In this document: in pieces, positions 41,831-50,584 of the stretch | Layout of the letters: each line of letters opens with the position of its first letter | Numbering within the stretch: the stretch's first letter is position 1 | Source: Acidobacteriota bacterium | GTDB lineage: Bacteria; Acidobacteriota; Blastocatellia; Pyrinomonadales; Pyrinomonadaceae | NCBI GenBank assembly: GCA_019242475.1 | Contig: JAFAVK010000090.1 | Location: 1 to 53,176 of the forward strand | Direction of reading: 5' to 3' | Length of the DNA stretch: 53,176 nucleotides | Made by a program: the position numbers and the translations under genes | The notes under the pieces: generated by a model | What the model was told of the DNA's origin: nothing | What the model saw: the letters and a program-made list of their open reading frames with translations, nothing else | The model's database searches: none

Positions 41831-43204
41831 ATGCAGTGTGCCGTTTGCAGCGAAGAGTACGGCGAAGAGTACGACGAATGTCCTCAATGCCTGACGGCGG
41901 AGTCGGCGCCGAGAGACACCCCCCTCGAAGCGGCTGATTTACAAAAGCCTGACGCGCCCCGAACCGCGCCGCAGGCCGACGCTCCTGATATGACCGATAA
42001 TTCGAACGTCACGTCCCGCACTACGCAAGCCCCGAACAGCTCGACTCTCATCGAATTTCCCGGCGTCAACCGCCCGGCCTGGCGCAGGGAGCTGAGTGAG
42101 CGCTTCCGCGAAATCCAGCAGAAGCGCGCCCGCGAGGCAGACCCTGAAGACAGATCCGCGCCGGCCGCCAGCCAGTCTCAGACGACGCTCGACGACGCGC
42201 GCGCCGCGGCCAAGGAGAGGGCGGCCGAGTCCGCCTCCAAGCAGCTCGGCCTGGTGCCTGCGCCGGACGAGCCGGAGCTGAATCCTCTGGTCGCCGCCGC
42301 CCTGCGCCGCATCGAGCGGGCGCGTGCGAGCGCGCCGGCCACGCGTTCGGCCGCGGGCCGCGGTCAGGCCGCCACGGCCGCCGCGCGCGTGGTCGAGGAG
42401 CAGCCAGTGCAGACGACGCCGGAGCCCGTCGTGCCCCCGCCGCCGCCTCTCGCCGTCGTCCAGCCAAGGCCGATCCAAAGGCCCGAGCCGCCGCCGGTTG
42501 CCAAGGTCGAGCCGGCCCCGTCCAACGCCCTCGCCGCAGTGGCCGAGGCGCCTCCGTCCGTGGTCGAAACACCCGCGCCCGCGCCCTCGGCGGCCCGTGA
42601 GGTCACGCCCGTCGCCGAGCCGGTCGTTAAGTCGGAGGTCGCGCCGGCCGAGCCGCAGCCCGGCCCGGCTTTCGAGGCGGAGGCGCCGTCTACTTCAAAG
42701 CAGCCGCGCCACATCTCGGGGGTGCTCGACGAGTTCTGGCTTGAGCGCCAGGGCATCGAGCTTCTGCCGAAGGTCGAGGAGAAGGAGCTGTCGTACGACG
42801 ACCGCGCGCCGCGCTTCAAGCGCCTGGCCGCGGCCTTCGTTGACCTGCTCGCCGTCGCCTTCCTCTGCGCGCCCTTCGCGGCGGCCATCGAGCTGAGCAT
42901 CGGCAACTGGCACGACCCGCGCGTGTCGGGCTCGATGGGGCTCATCGCGGCGCTCGTGATGTTCCTCTACCACACGTGCTCGGTCGCGCTGGCCGGGCGC
43001 ACGCCGGGGATGCGTTTCTGCGCGCTCCACGCCGTGGACTCGCGCAAGGGCAGCGTCCCGACCACGGGACAGTGCGCGCGCCGCGCCCTCGTCTACATGC
43101 TCTCGCTCGCGGCCGGGGGGCTCGGGATTCTCTACTCGCTCTTCGACGCCGAGGGGCGCACCGTCCACGACATCCTCTCCGGCACCGTCGTCGTCAGGAA
43201 GTAG
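41831..43204 (+). CDS. Zinc-ribbon RDD-domain membrane protein
   Basis: 457 residues: N-terminal zinc ribbon (MQCAVCSEEYGEEYDECPQC), a very long Pro/Ala-rich linker (about 90-300), and a C-terminal RDD domain with its Arg/Asp pattern (RAPRFKRLAAAFVDLLAVAF, then GRTPGMRFCALHAVDSR and RALVYMLSLAAGG) and about three transmembrane helices. Function of RDD proteins is generally unknown; some transport or channel roles are proposed. A longer frame to 41774 exists but the ATG 41831 starts at the ribbon. A terminator follows. Confidence 0.85.
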   Translation: MQCAVCSEEYGEEYDECPQCLTAESAPRDTPLEAADLQKPDAPRTAPQADAPDMTDNSNVTSRTTQAPNSSTLIEFPGVNRPAWRRELSERFREIQQKRAREADPEDRSAPAASQSQTTLDDARAAAKERAAESASKQLGLVPAPDEPELNPLVAAALRRIERARASAPATRSAAGRGQAATAAARVVEEQPVQTTPEPVVPPPPPLAVVQPRPIQRPEPPPVAKVEPAPSNALAAVAEAPPSVVETPAPAPSAAREVTPVAEPVVKSEVAPAEPQPGPAFEAEAPSTSKQPRHISGVLDEFWLERQGIELLPKVEEKELSYDDRAPRFKRLAAAFVDLLAVAFLCAPFAAAIELSIGNWHDPRVSGSMGLIAALVMFLYHTCSVALAGRTPGMRFCALHAVDSRKGSVPTTGQCARRALVYMLSLAAGGLGILYSLFDAEGRTVHDILSGTVVVRK

Positions 43205-43224
43205 GAGTCGAAACAACATCCGGA

Positions 43225-43260
43225 GGGGGCGCGTCCGTCGTGACGCGCCCCCCTTTTTTT
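43225..43260 (+). terminator. Strong intrinsic terminator after the RDD gene
   Basis: GGGGGCGCGT (43225-43234) and ACGCGCCCCC (43243-43252) pair perfectly with an eight-base loop, followed by C and seven T residues. Confidence 0.93.
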
Positions 43261-43315
43261 GTCAACGCGCTGAAGTCTGTTAGCCTTTGCAAGAATCTCT
43301 TCGGGGCGGGCACGA

Positions 43316-44818
43316 ATGAACGAACGGTTGATCGAAGAAGTGTTGGACGAGCTGCGACCCGCGCTCCTGGGGCGGCCTTGGGGCAAGGTCTTCCAGCTCC
43401 CGGCCCACACGCTCGCCGTGGACTTCCGCACGGGCGACGGCCGCTACCTGCTGCTCTCGGCCGACCCCGCGCGCCCGCGTTTGCACTTGATTGCGCGCAC
43501 GGTGCGCGAGCTTGAGCGTTCGTCGCCGGCGCCCACGCCCTTCGCGCTCTTCCTGCGCAAGGCGCTCGGCGGCGCGACGCTGCGCGCGCTGTCTAAAGAC
43601 GAGGGCGAGCGCGTCGTGCGCTTCAAGTTCTCCGTGCCGGACGCCTTGGGCGAAGAGGGCGAGGCGACGCTCGTCGCGCAGCTCACGGGCCGCTCCGCGA
43701 ACCTCTTCCTGCTCGACGAGCGCGGACGCGTCCGCATCGCCCTGCGCCCGACGCGCGGCGCGGGCCAGACCGAGGGCGAAGTCTACGGCCCGCCCGAACG
43801 TAGTCCTGCCGCCGTCACGCCGTTGGTTGAGCCGAAGCACGGGCGCGGCGGCCCCGACGTTCGACGCGACGGCTCCGCTTCCCTCTCCGAGGCGCTTGAC
43901 CGTTTTTACCTTCGTCAGGAGGCCGAGCGCGCTTTCGACGTGCGGGCGGGCGCGGCGGCCGCGCGGCTGCGGCAGCAGGCCGCGAACCTGCGCAAGCTGC
44001 GCGACAACCTGCGGCGCGACCTCGAAGGGCACGGCGACGCCGAGGAGCACAGGCGCGCGGGAGACCTTCTGCTCGCCAACATCGGCACGGCCGTGCGCGA
44101 AGGCGGCAAGGTGCGCGTGACCGACTTCTACGCGGAGGGCACGCCGACGGTCGAGCTTGAGCTTGACGAGAACCGGAGTTTGCAGGAGGAGGCCGCGCAG
44201 CGCTTCGCGCGCTACGCGAAGGCCAAGCGCGCGGCGCGCGAGATTGCGGAGCGGCTCGAAAAGATAGAGCCGGAGTTGGCCGCGCTCGAAGACAAGCGTG
44301 CGGAACTCGAAAGGGCTGTCGCCGCGCGCGACGCAGAAGCGCTCGCGGCCTTCGAAGGCGGGAAGACGGATGAGAGAGTTCGGGACGGCCGTCGCCGCGC
44401 GGTCGGACGTGAGAAGGGCTCGAAGAGGTCTTCGGCGGAGAAGGGGCGCGCGCTGAGGCGCTACCGTTCGTCGGACGGCTACGAGGTCGTCGTCGGACGT
44501 GGCGCGCGAGAGAACGACGAGTTGACCTTCCGCGTCGCGCGCTCTTACGACACTTGGATGCACGCGGCCGACTACCCCGGCTCGCACGTCGTCGTCCGCG
44601 CCCGCGGCAAAGACGAAACGATCCCCCACCGCACGCTCGTCGAAGCCGCGCGCCTCGCCGCGCACTTCAGCCAGGCGCGCAAGGACGCCAAGGTCGCCGT
44701 CAACTACACGCAGCGCAAGTTCGTCTCCAAGCCCCGCGGCGCCGCGCCCGGCCTCGTCTACCTCTCCTCCTTCCGCACGCTCCTCGTCGAGCCCGGGGAA
44801 GAGTTGGAGCGCGTCTGA
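43316..44818 (+). CDS. rqcH: NFACT-family ribosome quality-control protein RqcH
   Basis: 500 residues with the NFACT-N domain (MNERLIEEVLDELRPALLG, then LHLIARTVRELERSSPAPTP and FALFLRKALGG), a helical middle with a coiled segment (LRKLRDNLRRDLEGHGDAEE), and the C-terminal NFACT-R RNA-binding domain (YEVVVGRGARENDELTFRVA, then YDTWMHAADYPGSHVVVRA). In bacteria RqcH binds 50S subunits with stalled nascent chains and adds alanine tails. The middle coiled coil is shorter than in eukaryotic Rqc2. Confidence 0.94.
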   Translation: MNERLIEEVLDELRPALLGRPWGKVFQLPAHTLAVDFRTGDGRYLLLSADPARPRLHLIARTVRELERSSPAPTPFALFLRKALGGATLRALSKDEGERVVRFKFSVPDALGEEGEATLVAQLTGRSANLFLLDERGRVRIALRPTRGAGQTEGEVYGPPERSPAAVTPLVEPKHGRGGPDVRRDGSASLSEALDRFYLRQEAERAFDVRAGAAAARLRQQAANLRKLRDNLRRDLEGHGDAEEHRRAGDLLLANIGTAVREGGKVRVTDFYAEGTPTVELELDENRSLQEEAAQRFARYAKAKRAAREIAERLEKIEPELAALEDKRAELERAVAARDAEALAAFEGGKTDERVRDGRRRAVGREKGSKRSSAEKGRALRRYRSSDGYEVVVGRGARENDELTFRVARSYDTWMHAADYPGSHVVVRARGKDETIPHRTLVEAARLAAHFSQARKDAKVAVNYTQRKFVSKPRGAAPGLVYLSSFRTLLVEPGEELERV

Positions 44819-44991
44819 GGCAGGGGTTCATGTCTTCGTCGAGCTGGTCGGCTTCAACCGCTTGCACGAATCGCCCTCGCTCGTCGCCTTCCTCTTCAGC
44901 TCCGCCCTCAACCGCGGCTGGCGAAGTATCTTCGGCTAAGCCCCGCGGGCGGCGCTTGCTCGCGGCAGCTTCCTATGTTCTTCTTATAACC

Positions 44992-45312
44992 ATGTGGTTT
45001 TTAACTATCCGGGCCGTGCCGAAGCCCGAGTCTCAGCTCGCGCTCGAAAGGGGCGTTGCGTACGTGAGCTGCTGGGTTGATTTTCTGCTTGAAGACGGGG
45101 CGGAGCTACTCGCGAAGCATTACATCGACCAGGCGGGCTGGCTCCCCGAAGAGGTCGAGGATGCAGCGTGGGTCGATGGGGACGGTTACGCGGACGACCC
45201 GAAGAACGCGCTGTATTACTCCGAGGCCGAGGCCGAGGGGATAACCCTTGTGTTCCACGAATGGCGCGCCCCCGGCGAGAGGGGAGACAAACTGTCCGCA
45301 GGCACGGCCTAA
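44992..45312 (+). CDS. Hypothetical protein upstream of hemL
   Basis: 106 residues. It begins MWFLTIRAVPKPESQLALER and has an acidic mixed alpha/beta body (YVSCWVDFLLEDGAELLAKH, then EEVEDAAWVDGDGYADDPKN). I recognise no characterised family. hemL starts 3 bases after the stop, so it is probably in that operon. The frame remains open further upstream (ATG 44830), but that part is Ser/Pro-rich and looks out-of-frame, so I chose 44992. Confidence 0.6.
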   Translation: MWFLTIRAVPKPESQLALERGVAYVSCWVDFLLEDGAELLAKHYIDQAGWLPEEVEDAAWVDGDGYADDPKNALYYSEAEAEGITLVFHEWRAPGERGDKLSAGTA

Positions 45313-45315
45313 CCC

Positions 45316-46617
45316 ATGAACACCGACGAACGTAGCAGGCGAAGAAATTCCGAAGAGCTTTTCGCGCGGGCGGTCGAGCTGATGCCGGGCGGGGTGAACT
45401 CGCCGGTGCGCGCGTTCCGGGGCGTGGGCGGGACGCCGCGCTTCATCGCGTCGGCAAGCGGCGCGACGATGTCCGACGTGGACGGGCGGACGTACATCGA
45501 CTACGTCGGCTCGTGGGGGCCGATGATTCTCGGCCACGCCGCGCCGGAGGTCATCGACGCATTGCACGAGGCCCTGGGCCGCGGGACGAGCTACGGCGCG
45601 CCGACCGAGCTTGAGTGCGAGATGGCCGAGGAGATTATCGACGCCGTCCCCTCGGTCGAGATGGTGCGGATGGTCAACTCGGGGACGGAGGCGACGATGT
45701 CGGCGCTCCGCCTCGCGCGCGGCGCGACCGGAAGAAACAAGATCGTCAAGTTCGAGGGCTGCTACCACGGCCACGGCGACAGCCTGTTGGTGAAGGCCGG
45801 CTCCGGCGTGGCAACGCTCGGTCTGCCCGACAGCCCCGGCGTCACGGCCTCGGTCGCCGCCAACACCATCACCGCGCCCTTCAACGACGCGCCCTCGCTC
45901 GAAGCGGTCTTCGAAGAGCACGGCGCGGACATCGCGGCCGTCATCGTCGAGCCCGTCGTCGGCAACATGGGCTGCGTCCCGCCGCGCGAAGGTTTTTTGC
46001 AAGCGCTGCGCGACATCACTCGGAGGCACGGCGCGCTGCTCATCCTGGATGAAGTGATGACCGGCTTCCGCCTCGCGCGCGGCGGCGCGCAGGAGCTTTA
46101 CAACGTCTCGCCCGACCTCACCACGCTCGGCAAGATCATCGGCGGCGGCCTGCCCGTCGGCGCCTACGGCGGGCGCCGGGATTTGATGGAGCAGATCGCG
46201 CCGGCCGGCCCCGTCTACCAGGCGGGCACGCTCTCCGGGAATCCTCTGGCGATGACGGCGGGCCTGGCCGTCCTCCGGCGCCTGCGCGACCGCTCCATCT
46301 ACGAGCGACTCGAAGAGGCGGGCCGCCGCCTGACCGAGGCCGTGTCGGAGGCCGCGCGCGAGGCGGGCGTCGAGACGTTCACGAACCGCGTCGGCTCGAT
46401 GTTCACGACCTTCTTCACAGACTCCGAAGTCTACGACTGGCACACGGCCGCCAAGTCCGACCGCGAGCGCTACGGCAAGTTCTTCCACGCGATGCTCGAA
46501 GAGGGCGTCTACCTCGCGCCCTCGCAGTTCGAGGCCGCCTTCATCGGCACCGCGCACACCGACGACCTCCTCGACCGCACGGCCGAGGCCGCGCGCAAGG
46601 CTTTCCGCACGCTCTGA
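45316..46617 (+). CDS. hemL: Glutamate-1-semialdehyde 2,1-aminomutase
   Basis: 433 residues, typical length. It converts glutamate-1-semialdehyde to 5-aminolevulinate (C5 haem pathway) with PLP. Motifs: [68 protein letters not shown] and the Schiff-base Lys273 in [18 protein letters not shown]. Directly downstream of the small hypothetical gene and 23 bases before the permease. Confidence 0.98.
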   Translation: MNTDERSRRRNSEELFARAVELMPGGVNSPVRAFRGVGGTPRFIASASGATMSDVDGRTYIDYVGSWGPMILGHAAPEVIDALHEALGRGTSYGAPTELECEMAEEIIDAVPSVEMVRMVNSGTEATMSALRLARGATGRNKIVKFEGCYHGHGDSLLVKAGSGVATLGLPDSPGVTASVAANTITAPFNDAPSLEAVFEEHGADIAAVIVEPVVGNMGCVPPREGFLQALRDITRRHGALLILDEVMTGFRLARGGAQELYNVSPDLTTLGKIIGGGLPVGAYGGRRDLMEQIAPAGPVYQAGTLSGNPLAMTAGLAVLRRLRDRSIYERLEEAGRRLTEAVSEAAREAGVETFTNRVGSMFTTFFTDSEVYDWHTAAKSDRERYGKFFHAMLEEGVYLAPSQFEAAFIGTAHTDDLLDRTAEAARKAFRTL

Positions 46618-46640
46618 TTTCAAGCGGGTTTGAAACGAAC

Positions 46641-47690
46641 ATGAAAACAATCTCTTCAGTTGACGCGGCCGAGGTGCCGGGCGTCGAGATGTCGAAGGCT
46701 TCGGTCGTCTTCGGCGTGCTGCTGCTGCTCGTGACGGTGGGCGGGCTGTTGGCGTACAAGGCGACGGGGTCTCTGGCCGTCATCGGGAAGGTGCAGGCGA
46801 CGGGCGCGCTCAAGCCGCGCTTCGACCTGCTGGCGGCCGGCGCGTTCGAGCGCACGCTGAGCTACTTCAACGCGGTCTGGCCGGCGCTCCTCTTCGGCGT
46901 GCTCATCGGCGGGGCGGTGCGCGCGTTCGTGTCGCCGCGTTGGCTGGCGGGGCTGTTCGGCGGCGGGCGCGTGCGCTCGCAGGTCGTGGCGGGGCTGGCG
47001 GGCGCGCCTTTGATGCTCTGCTCGTGCTGCGTGGCGCCGGTCTTCACGAGCGTCTACGAGCGCTCGTCGCGCCTCGCGCCTTCGCTGGCGCTGATGCTGG
47101 CCGCGCCTTCGCTCAACCCGGCGGCGCTCTTCCTGACCTTCCTCCTCTTCGGCGGGAAGCTCGGCGCGTTAAGGCTCTTGGCGGCGGCGGCCTGCGTGCT
47201 GCTGACGGGCGTCTTGGCCGAGCGCGTCTTCAAGCTCGACCCGGCGGCGTGCCCGGCCGTTGAGGTTTCGGGTCAGACGGGCGGCGTGGCCTCCCTGTTC
47301 GTCTCGTTCGTGCGTTCGTGTTTGAAAGTCGCCGTGCAGACCGTCCCGCTGATCGTCGCGGGCGTCTTCCTGTCGATGCTGGTGGCGCGCTGGCTGCCCG
47401 TGGGCTGGTCTGGCTCGGGGCCGGCGCAGGTTCTGGCCGTGCTGGTCGTGGCGGCCGTCGCGGTGCTTCTGGCGCTGCCGACCTTCTTCGAGATACCGCT
47501 GGCGTTCCTGCTCCTCGGGGCGGGGATGCCCGCGGGCGCGGCCGTCGCGCTGCTCGTCGCAGGCCCCGCGACGAACCTGCCGTCGCTGCTCACGGTCGGG
47601 CGTTCGACCGGTTGGAGGGTGCCCCTGCTCGTCGGCGTTTCGGTCTGGACGCTGGCGACCGCGGCGGGCCTCTGCGCCAACCTCCTCTGA
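46641..47690 (+). CDS. Heavy-metal permease (DUF318/ArsP, SO_0444-like)
   Basis: 349 residues with about eight transmembrane helices. The motif GAPLMLCSCCVAPVF (CSCC at 127-130) and the second conserved APSLNPAALFLTF and GPATNLPSLLTVGRS segments mark the ArsP/SO_0444 permease family, which exports organoarsenicals or copper/zinc. There is no adjacent ArsR or metal-sensor gene to decide the substrate. It follows hemL closely and precedes the kinase. Confidence 0.84.
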   Translation: MKTISSVDAAEVPGVEMSKASVVFGVLLLLVTVGGLLAYKATGSLAVIGKVQATGALKPRFDLLAAGAFERTLSYFNAVWPALLFGVLIGGAVRAFVSPRWLAGLFGGGRVRSQVVAGLAGAPLMLCSCCVAPVFTSVYERSSRLAPSLALMLAAPSLNPAALFLTFLLFGGKLGALRLLAAAACVLLTGVLAERVFKLDPAACPAVEVSGQTGGVASLFVSFVRSCLKVAVQTVPLIVAGVFLSMLVARWLPVGWSGSGPAQVLAVLVVAAVAVLLALPTFFEIPLAFLLLGAGMPAGAAVALLVAGPATNLPSLLTVGRSTGWRVPLLVGVSVWTLATAAGLCANLL

Positions 47691-47716
47691 CAACCCGGGC
47701 CGACTGCGGAGGGCGT

Positions 47717-48640
47717 GTGGCCTCAGTCGCGGAAGATTTCTCGCGCAGGATAAACGCGCTCCACGGCGAGGCCGGGCGGCTGTGGCTCGAAGGTCTGCCC
47801 GCGCTAGTCGAACACTGTGCACGGCGTTGGGAGCTGGATGTCGGCCCGCCCTTCGAACCCATCTCCTACAACTACGCCGCGCCGGCCGAAGGCCCGAGGG
47901 GCGAGCGGCTCGTCCTGAAGCTGGGCGTGCCCACGCGCGAGATGCTGTCCGAGATCGACGCGCTGCTCGGGTTCGACGGGTGCGGCGCGGCGCGACTCTT
48001 CGACTCGGACGCCGCGCGGGGCGCGCTGCTGCTTGAAAGGCTTGAGCCCGGCACGCCGCTCACGGCCCTCTGCGAGGAGGACGACGAAGCGGCGACCGCG
48101 GCCGCCGCCGCCGTCATGCGGAAGCTCAACCGCGCGGGACGGCAACAGCCGCACCGCCGCCCGACCGCCGCCGACTGGGGTCAAGGCTTCGAGAGGTGTC
48201 GCGCGCACTTCGGCGGCGGCCCCGGCCCCTTCCCGCCGAAGCTCTTCGAAGAGGCAGAGTCCCTGTACGCGGAACTCCTTGCCACGTCCGCCCCGCCCGT
48301 GCTCCTCCACGGCGACCTGCATCACGGAAACATCCTCGCCGCCGGGCGCGCGCCCTGGCTCGCCATAGACCCGAAGGGCGTCGTCGCCGAGCCCGCCTAC
48401 GAGGTCGGCGCGCTGCTGCGCAACCCTCTGCCCCAACTCCTGCGCCTGCCCGACCCCGTCAGCACCACCGAACGCCGCATCGCACAACTCGCGGACGAAC
48501 TCGGCTTCGAGCGCGCGCGCGTCCGCGGCTGGGGGCTCGCGCAGGCCATGCTCTCCGCCTGGTGGTCGATTGAAGACGAGGGATGCTTGGGCGAGCACGG
48601 CTACGCCGCCGCAGAGGTTCTGGCCGCCACGAAAATTTAA
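47717..48640 (+). CDS. APH(6)/hydroxyurea-type antibiotic phosphotransferase-like kinase
   Basis: About 307 residues. The APH fold is visible: the catalytic loop LLHGDLHHGNILAAG (about 196-210, Asp as base), then WLAIDPKGVVAEPAYEVGAL as the metal-binding DxG-like segment, and a LVLKLGVP strand with the ATP lysine near the N-terminus. The order matches the StrB/APH(6)-Id and hydroxyurea-kinase group. It may phosphorylate an aminoglycoside or another small molecule; resistance is not proven. GTG start with GGAGGG four bases upstream. Its 3' end lies in a heptamer repeat. Confidence 0.8.
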   Translation: MASVAEDFSRRINALHGEAGRLWLEGLPALVEHCARRWELDVGPPFEPISYNYAAPAEGPRGERLVLKLGVPTREMLSEIDALLGFDGCGAARLFDSDAARGALLLERLEPGTPLTALCEEDDEAATAAAAAVMRKLNRAGRQQPHRRPTAADWGQGFERCRAHFGGGPGPFPPKLFEEAESLYAELLATSAPPVLLHGDLHHGNILAAGRAPWLAIDPKGVVAEPAYEVGALLRNPLPQLLRLPDPVSTTERRIAQLADELGFERARVRGWGLAQAMLSAWWSIEDEGCLGEHGYAAAEVLAATKI

Positions 48641-48656
48641 TTTCAAATTTCAAATT
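48634..48656. repeat. Heptamer repeat at the end of the kinase gene
   Basis: TTTCAAA, TTTCAAA, TT (period seven) overlapping the stop region of the APH-like gene and ending two bases before the stop codon of the histidine-kinase gene. The same TTTGAAA/TTTCAAA word is at 13.1 and 33.9 kb. Confidence 0.65.
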
Positions 48657-48657
48657 G

Positions 48658-50499
48658 TTAGGGCTCGGGCGAGAGGGGGAGGTCGATGGTGAAGCGCGTG
48701 CCCTGGCCGGGCGCGCTCTCGACCGCGATGCGGCCGCCGTGCTGCTCGACGATCTGCTTGGCGATGGCGAGGCCGAGGCCCGTCCCCTTCTTCTTCGTCG
48801 TGAAGAAGGGCTCGAAGATGCGCGCGCGCGTGCGCTCGTCCATGCCCTGCCCGCGGTCTGTGATTGAGACGCGCGCGGCCGGCAACTGGCGCCCGCCCTC
48901 GCCGTTGCGCCGGTCGCCCGCGGGGATGTTGACGCGCTCGGCCGAGACCGTGACGGGGCTCTCGGCCGGGCCGGCGTCCACGGCGTTGGCGAGCAGGTTG
49001 ACGAAGACCTGCCTCAGTTGATCCTCGTCCCAGTTGCCGCGCACCGGCTCTTCGGGGAAGCGCCGCTCGACGGGCGTGCGCTTCTCGCGCAGCTTCTCGG
49101 TGATGAGGTCGAGGCTCTCGTTGAGAAGCTCGGCGAGGTCAACGTCCGGGGCGAGCGAGAGCTGGCGGCGGCGCGAGAACTGCGTCACGTCGAGCGTGAG
49201 CTTGGAGAGGTGTTCGATGCCGCGCTCGACGAGGTCGATGGTGGTGATGGCCTCGCGGTCGCGCGTCATGTCGCGCAGCATGGCGACGCCGAGGCGGATG
49301 CTGCCCAGGGGGTTCTTGATCTCGTGCGCCACCTGCGCCGCCGCCTGCCCCACGGCGGCCAGAGACTCGCTGCGCCGCAGCTCCTGCTCGGACTCGGCCG
49401 CCTCGGTCGCGTCCACGAGAGTCAAAAGCTGGCCCAGCTCGCCCTCAATCTCCAGGGGCGAAGAGTACACGTCGAAGGAGTGCCCCTTCACGTCGCCGTC
49501 GGCCGACATGCGGAAGCGGCCGTGGTAGGCCGTGCGGCGGACGCGCGTCGAGGTGGCCGCGGCGAGGAGCTTGAGCCCGTCGGGCGTCGTGAACTTGTCG
49601 TGGATCGAGGCGCCGACCGAGGCGCCGGGGAAGACCTGGAAGAAGGCCGCGTTGGCGGAGCGGATGTGGTCGCGCCGGTCAACGGCCGCGACCGCCGAGG
49701 GCATGCCTTCGAGCATCTGCGTGCTGAACTGCCGCTCGCGGTGCAGCTCCGTGTAGCCGCGCCGCATCTGCCGGAAGCGGCGCCAGACTTCGAGGAACGT
49801 CGCCGTCGCGACGACGAAGCCGACGAGCGCCGCCAGCCACATCCACGTCTTGATCTCCCGCTGCGCGGCTGTCAGCGCCGCGTAGCGCCGGTCTTCGAGC
49901 TGCGTCCGCTCCTCCGACAGGCTCGACATCAACTCGCGCAGCTTGAGGTCGAGGTCGCGGTTCTTCTGGAAGCCTTCGAGCGAGTACGCCTTGGGGTCGC
50001 GGGTCGTCTCGTCGTAAGCGACGGCGCGGTCGTGCACCTCCTGCTTCCTGGCGCCGTCGGCGATTGCCAGTTGGTCGAACTCCCCGAGCAGCTTCTCGAA
50101 CTCGCCCCGCTCGTTGCGCAGGCGCAGGTCGGAGGGCGGCTGCATGACGTTCCCCGTCCCGGCCTCGACGCGCGCGCGGATGCGCGCCTCGGTGTCGAGC
50201 CGGCTCAGGGCGAGGCGCAGGTTGAGCAGCGTGTCCGACGTGACCGCGAGCCGCGTGTACTCGTCCTTCGTGTCGTAGGTGACCTGGCTGACCCTGCCCA
50301 CGCTCTGGTAGCCGAGGCCGAAGACGAGCCCGACGAGCAGCGCGAACCCGACCGCCAGCGGCACGAGCGTCTGCCACGGCGCCCCGTACGCGCCGCCCCC
50401 GCCGGGCGGAGGCGGCGCCGCCGGGCGCGCCTCGCCCCCGCCGCCCTCCCCACCCGGCCGGCTGTACACGACGCGCCCCCCGTCCCGCTTCTCGTCCAT
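48658..50499 (-). CDS. Membrane sensor histidine kinase with PAS domain
   Basis: 613 residues. A Pro/Gly-rich N-terminal tail, a first transmembrane helix (about 47-67), a helical periplasmic domain (about 70-205), a second helix (about 220-240, MWLAALVGFVVATATFLEV), then PAS (LEGMPSAVAAVDRRDHIRSA), HisKA with phospho-acceptor His392 in QVAHEIKNPLGSIRL, and HATPase_c with N box NLLANAVDAG, G1 DRGQGMDE and GTGLGLAIAKQI. It autophosphorylates and passes the phosphate to a response regulator, but no regulator gene is adjacent. Signal unknown. Confidence 0.93.
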   Translation of the reverse strand: MDEKRDGGRVVYSRPGGEGGGGEARPAAPPPPGGGGAYGAPWQTLVPLAVGFALLVGLVFGLGYQSVGRVSQVTYDTKDEYTRLAVTSDTLLNLRLALSRLDTEARIRARVEAGTGNVMQPPSDLRLRNERGEFEKLLGEFDQLAIADGARKQEVHDRAVAYDETTRDPKAYSLEGFQKNRDLDLKLRELMSSLSEERTQLEDRRYAALTAAQREIKTWMWLAALVGFVVATATFLEVWRRFRQMRRGYTELHRERQFSTQMLEGMPSAVAAVDRRDHIRSANAAFFQVFPGASVGASIHDKFTTPDGLKLLAAATSTRVRRTAYHGRFRMSADGDVKGHSFDVYSSPLEIEGELGQLLTLVDATEAAESEQELRRSESLAAVGQAAAQVAHEIKNPLGSIRLGVAMLRDMTRDREAITTIDLVERGIEHLSKLTLDVTQFSRRRQLSLAPDVDLAELLNESLDLITEKLREKRTPVERRFPEEPVRGNWDEDQLRQVFVNLLANAVDAGPAESPVTVSAERVNIPAGDRRNGEGGRQLPAARVSITDRGQGMDERTRARIFEPFFTTKKKGTGLGLAIAKQIVEQHGGRIAVESAPGQGTRFTIDLPLSPEP

Positions 50500-50505
50500 A
50501 AGAAT

Positions 50506-50581
50506 CAGTTTTCAGTTTTTAGTTTTCAGTTTTCAGTAAGCAGCTCTTAACCGAAAACTGAAAACTGAAAACTGAAAACTG
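50506..50581. repeat. Heptamer tandem repeat forming a long hairpin
   Basis: Left arm 50506-50537 (CAGTTTT units) and right arm 50552-50581 (ACTGAAA units) are inverted copies with about two mismatches in 30, separated by a 14-base loop. Unusually AT-rich (no GC-rich core). It lies between polA and the histidine kinase. Confidence 0.9.
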
Positions 50582-50584
50582 CCT

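Noticed and set aside
44830..44991. N-terminal extension of the small gene before hemL
   Set aside because: A Ser/Pro-rich stretch, probably noncoding in this frame; a different frame there shows the protein-like remnant.
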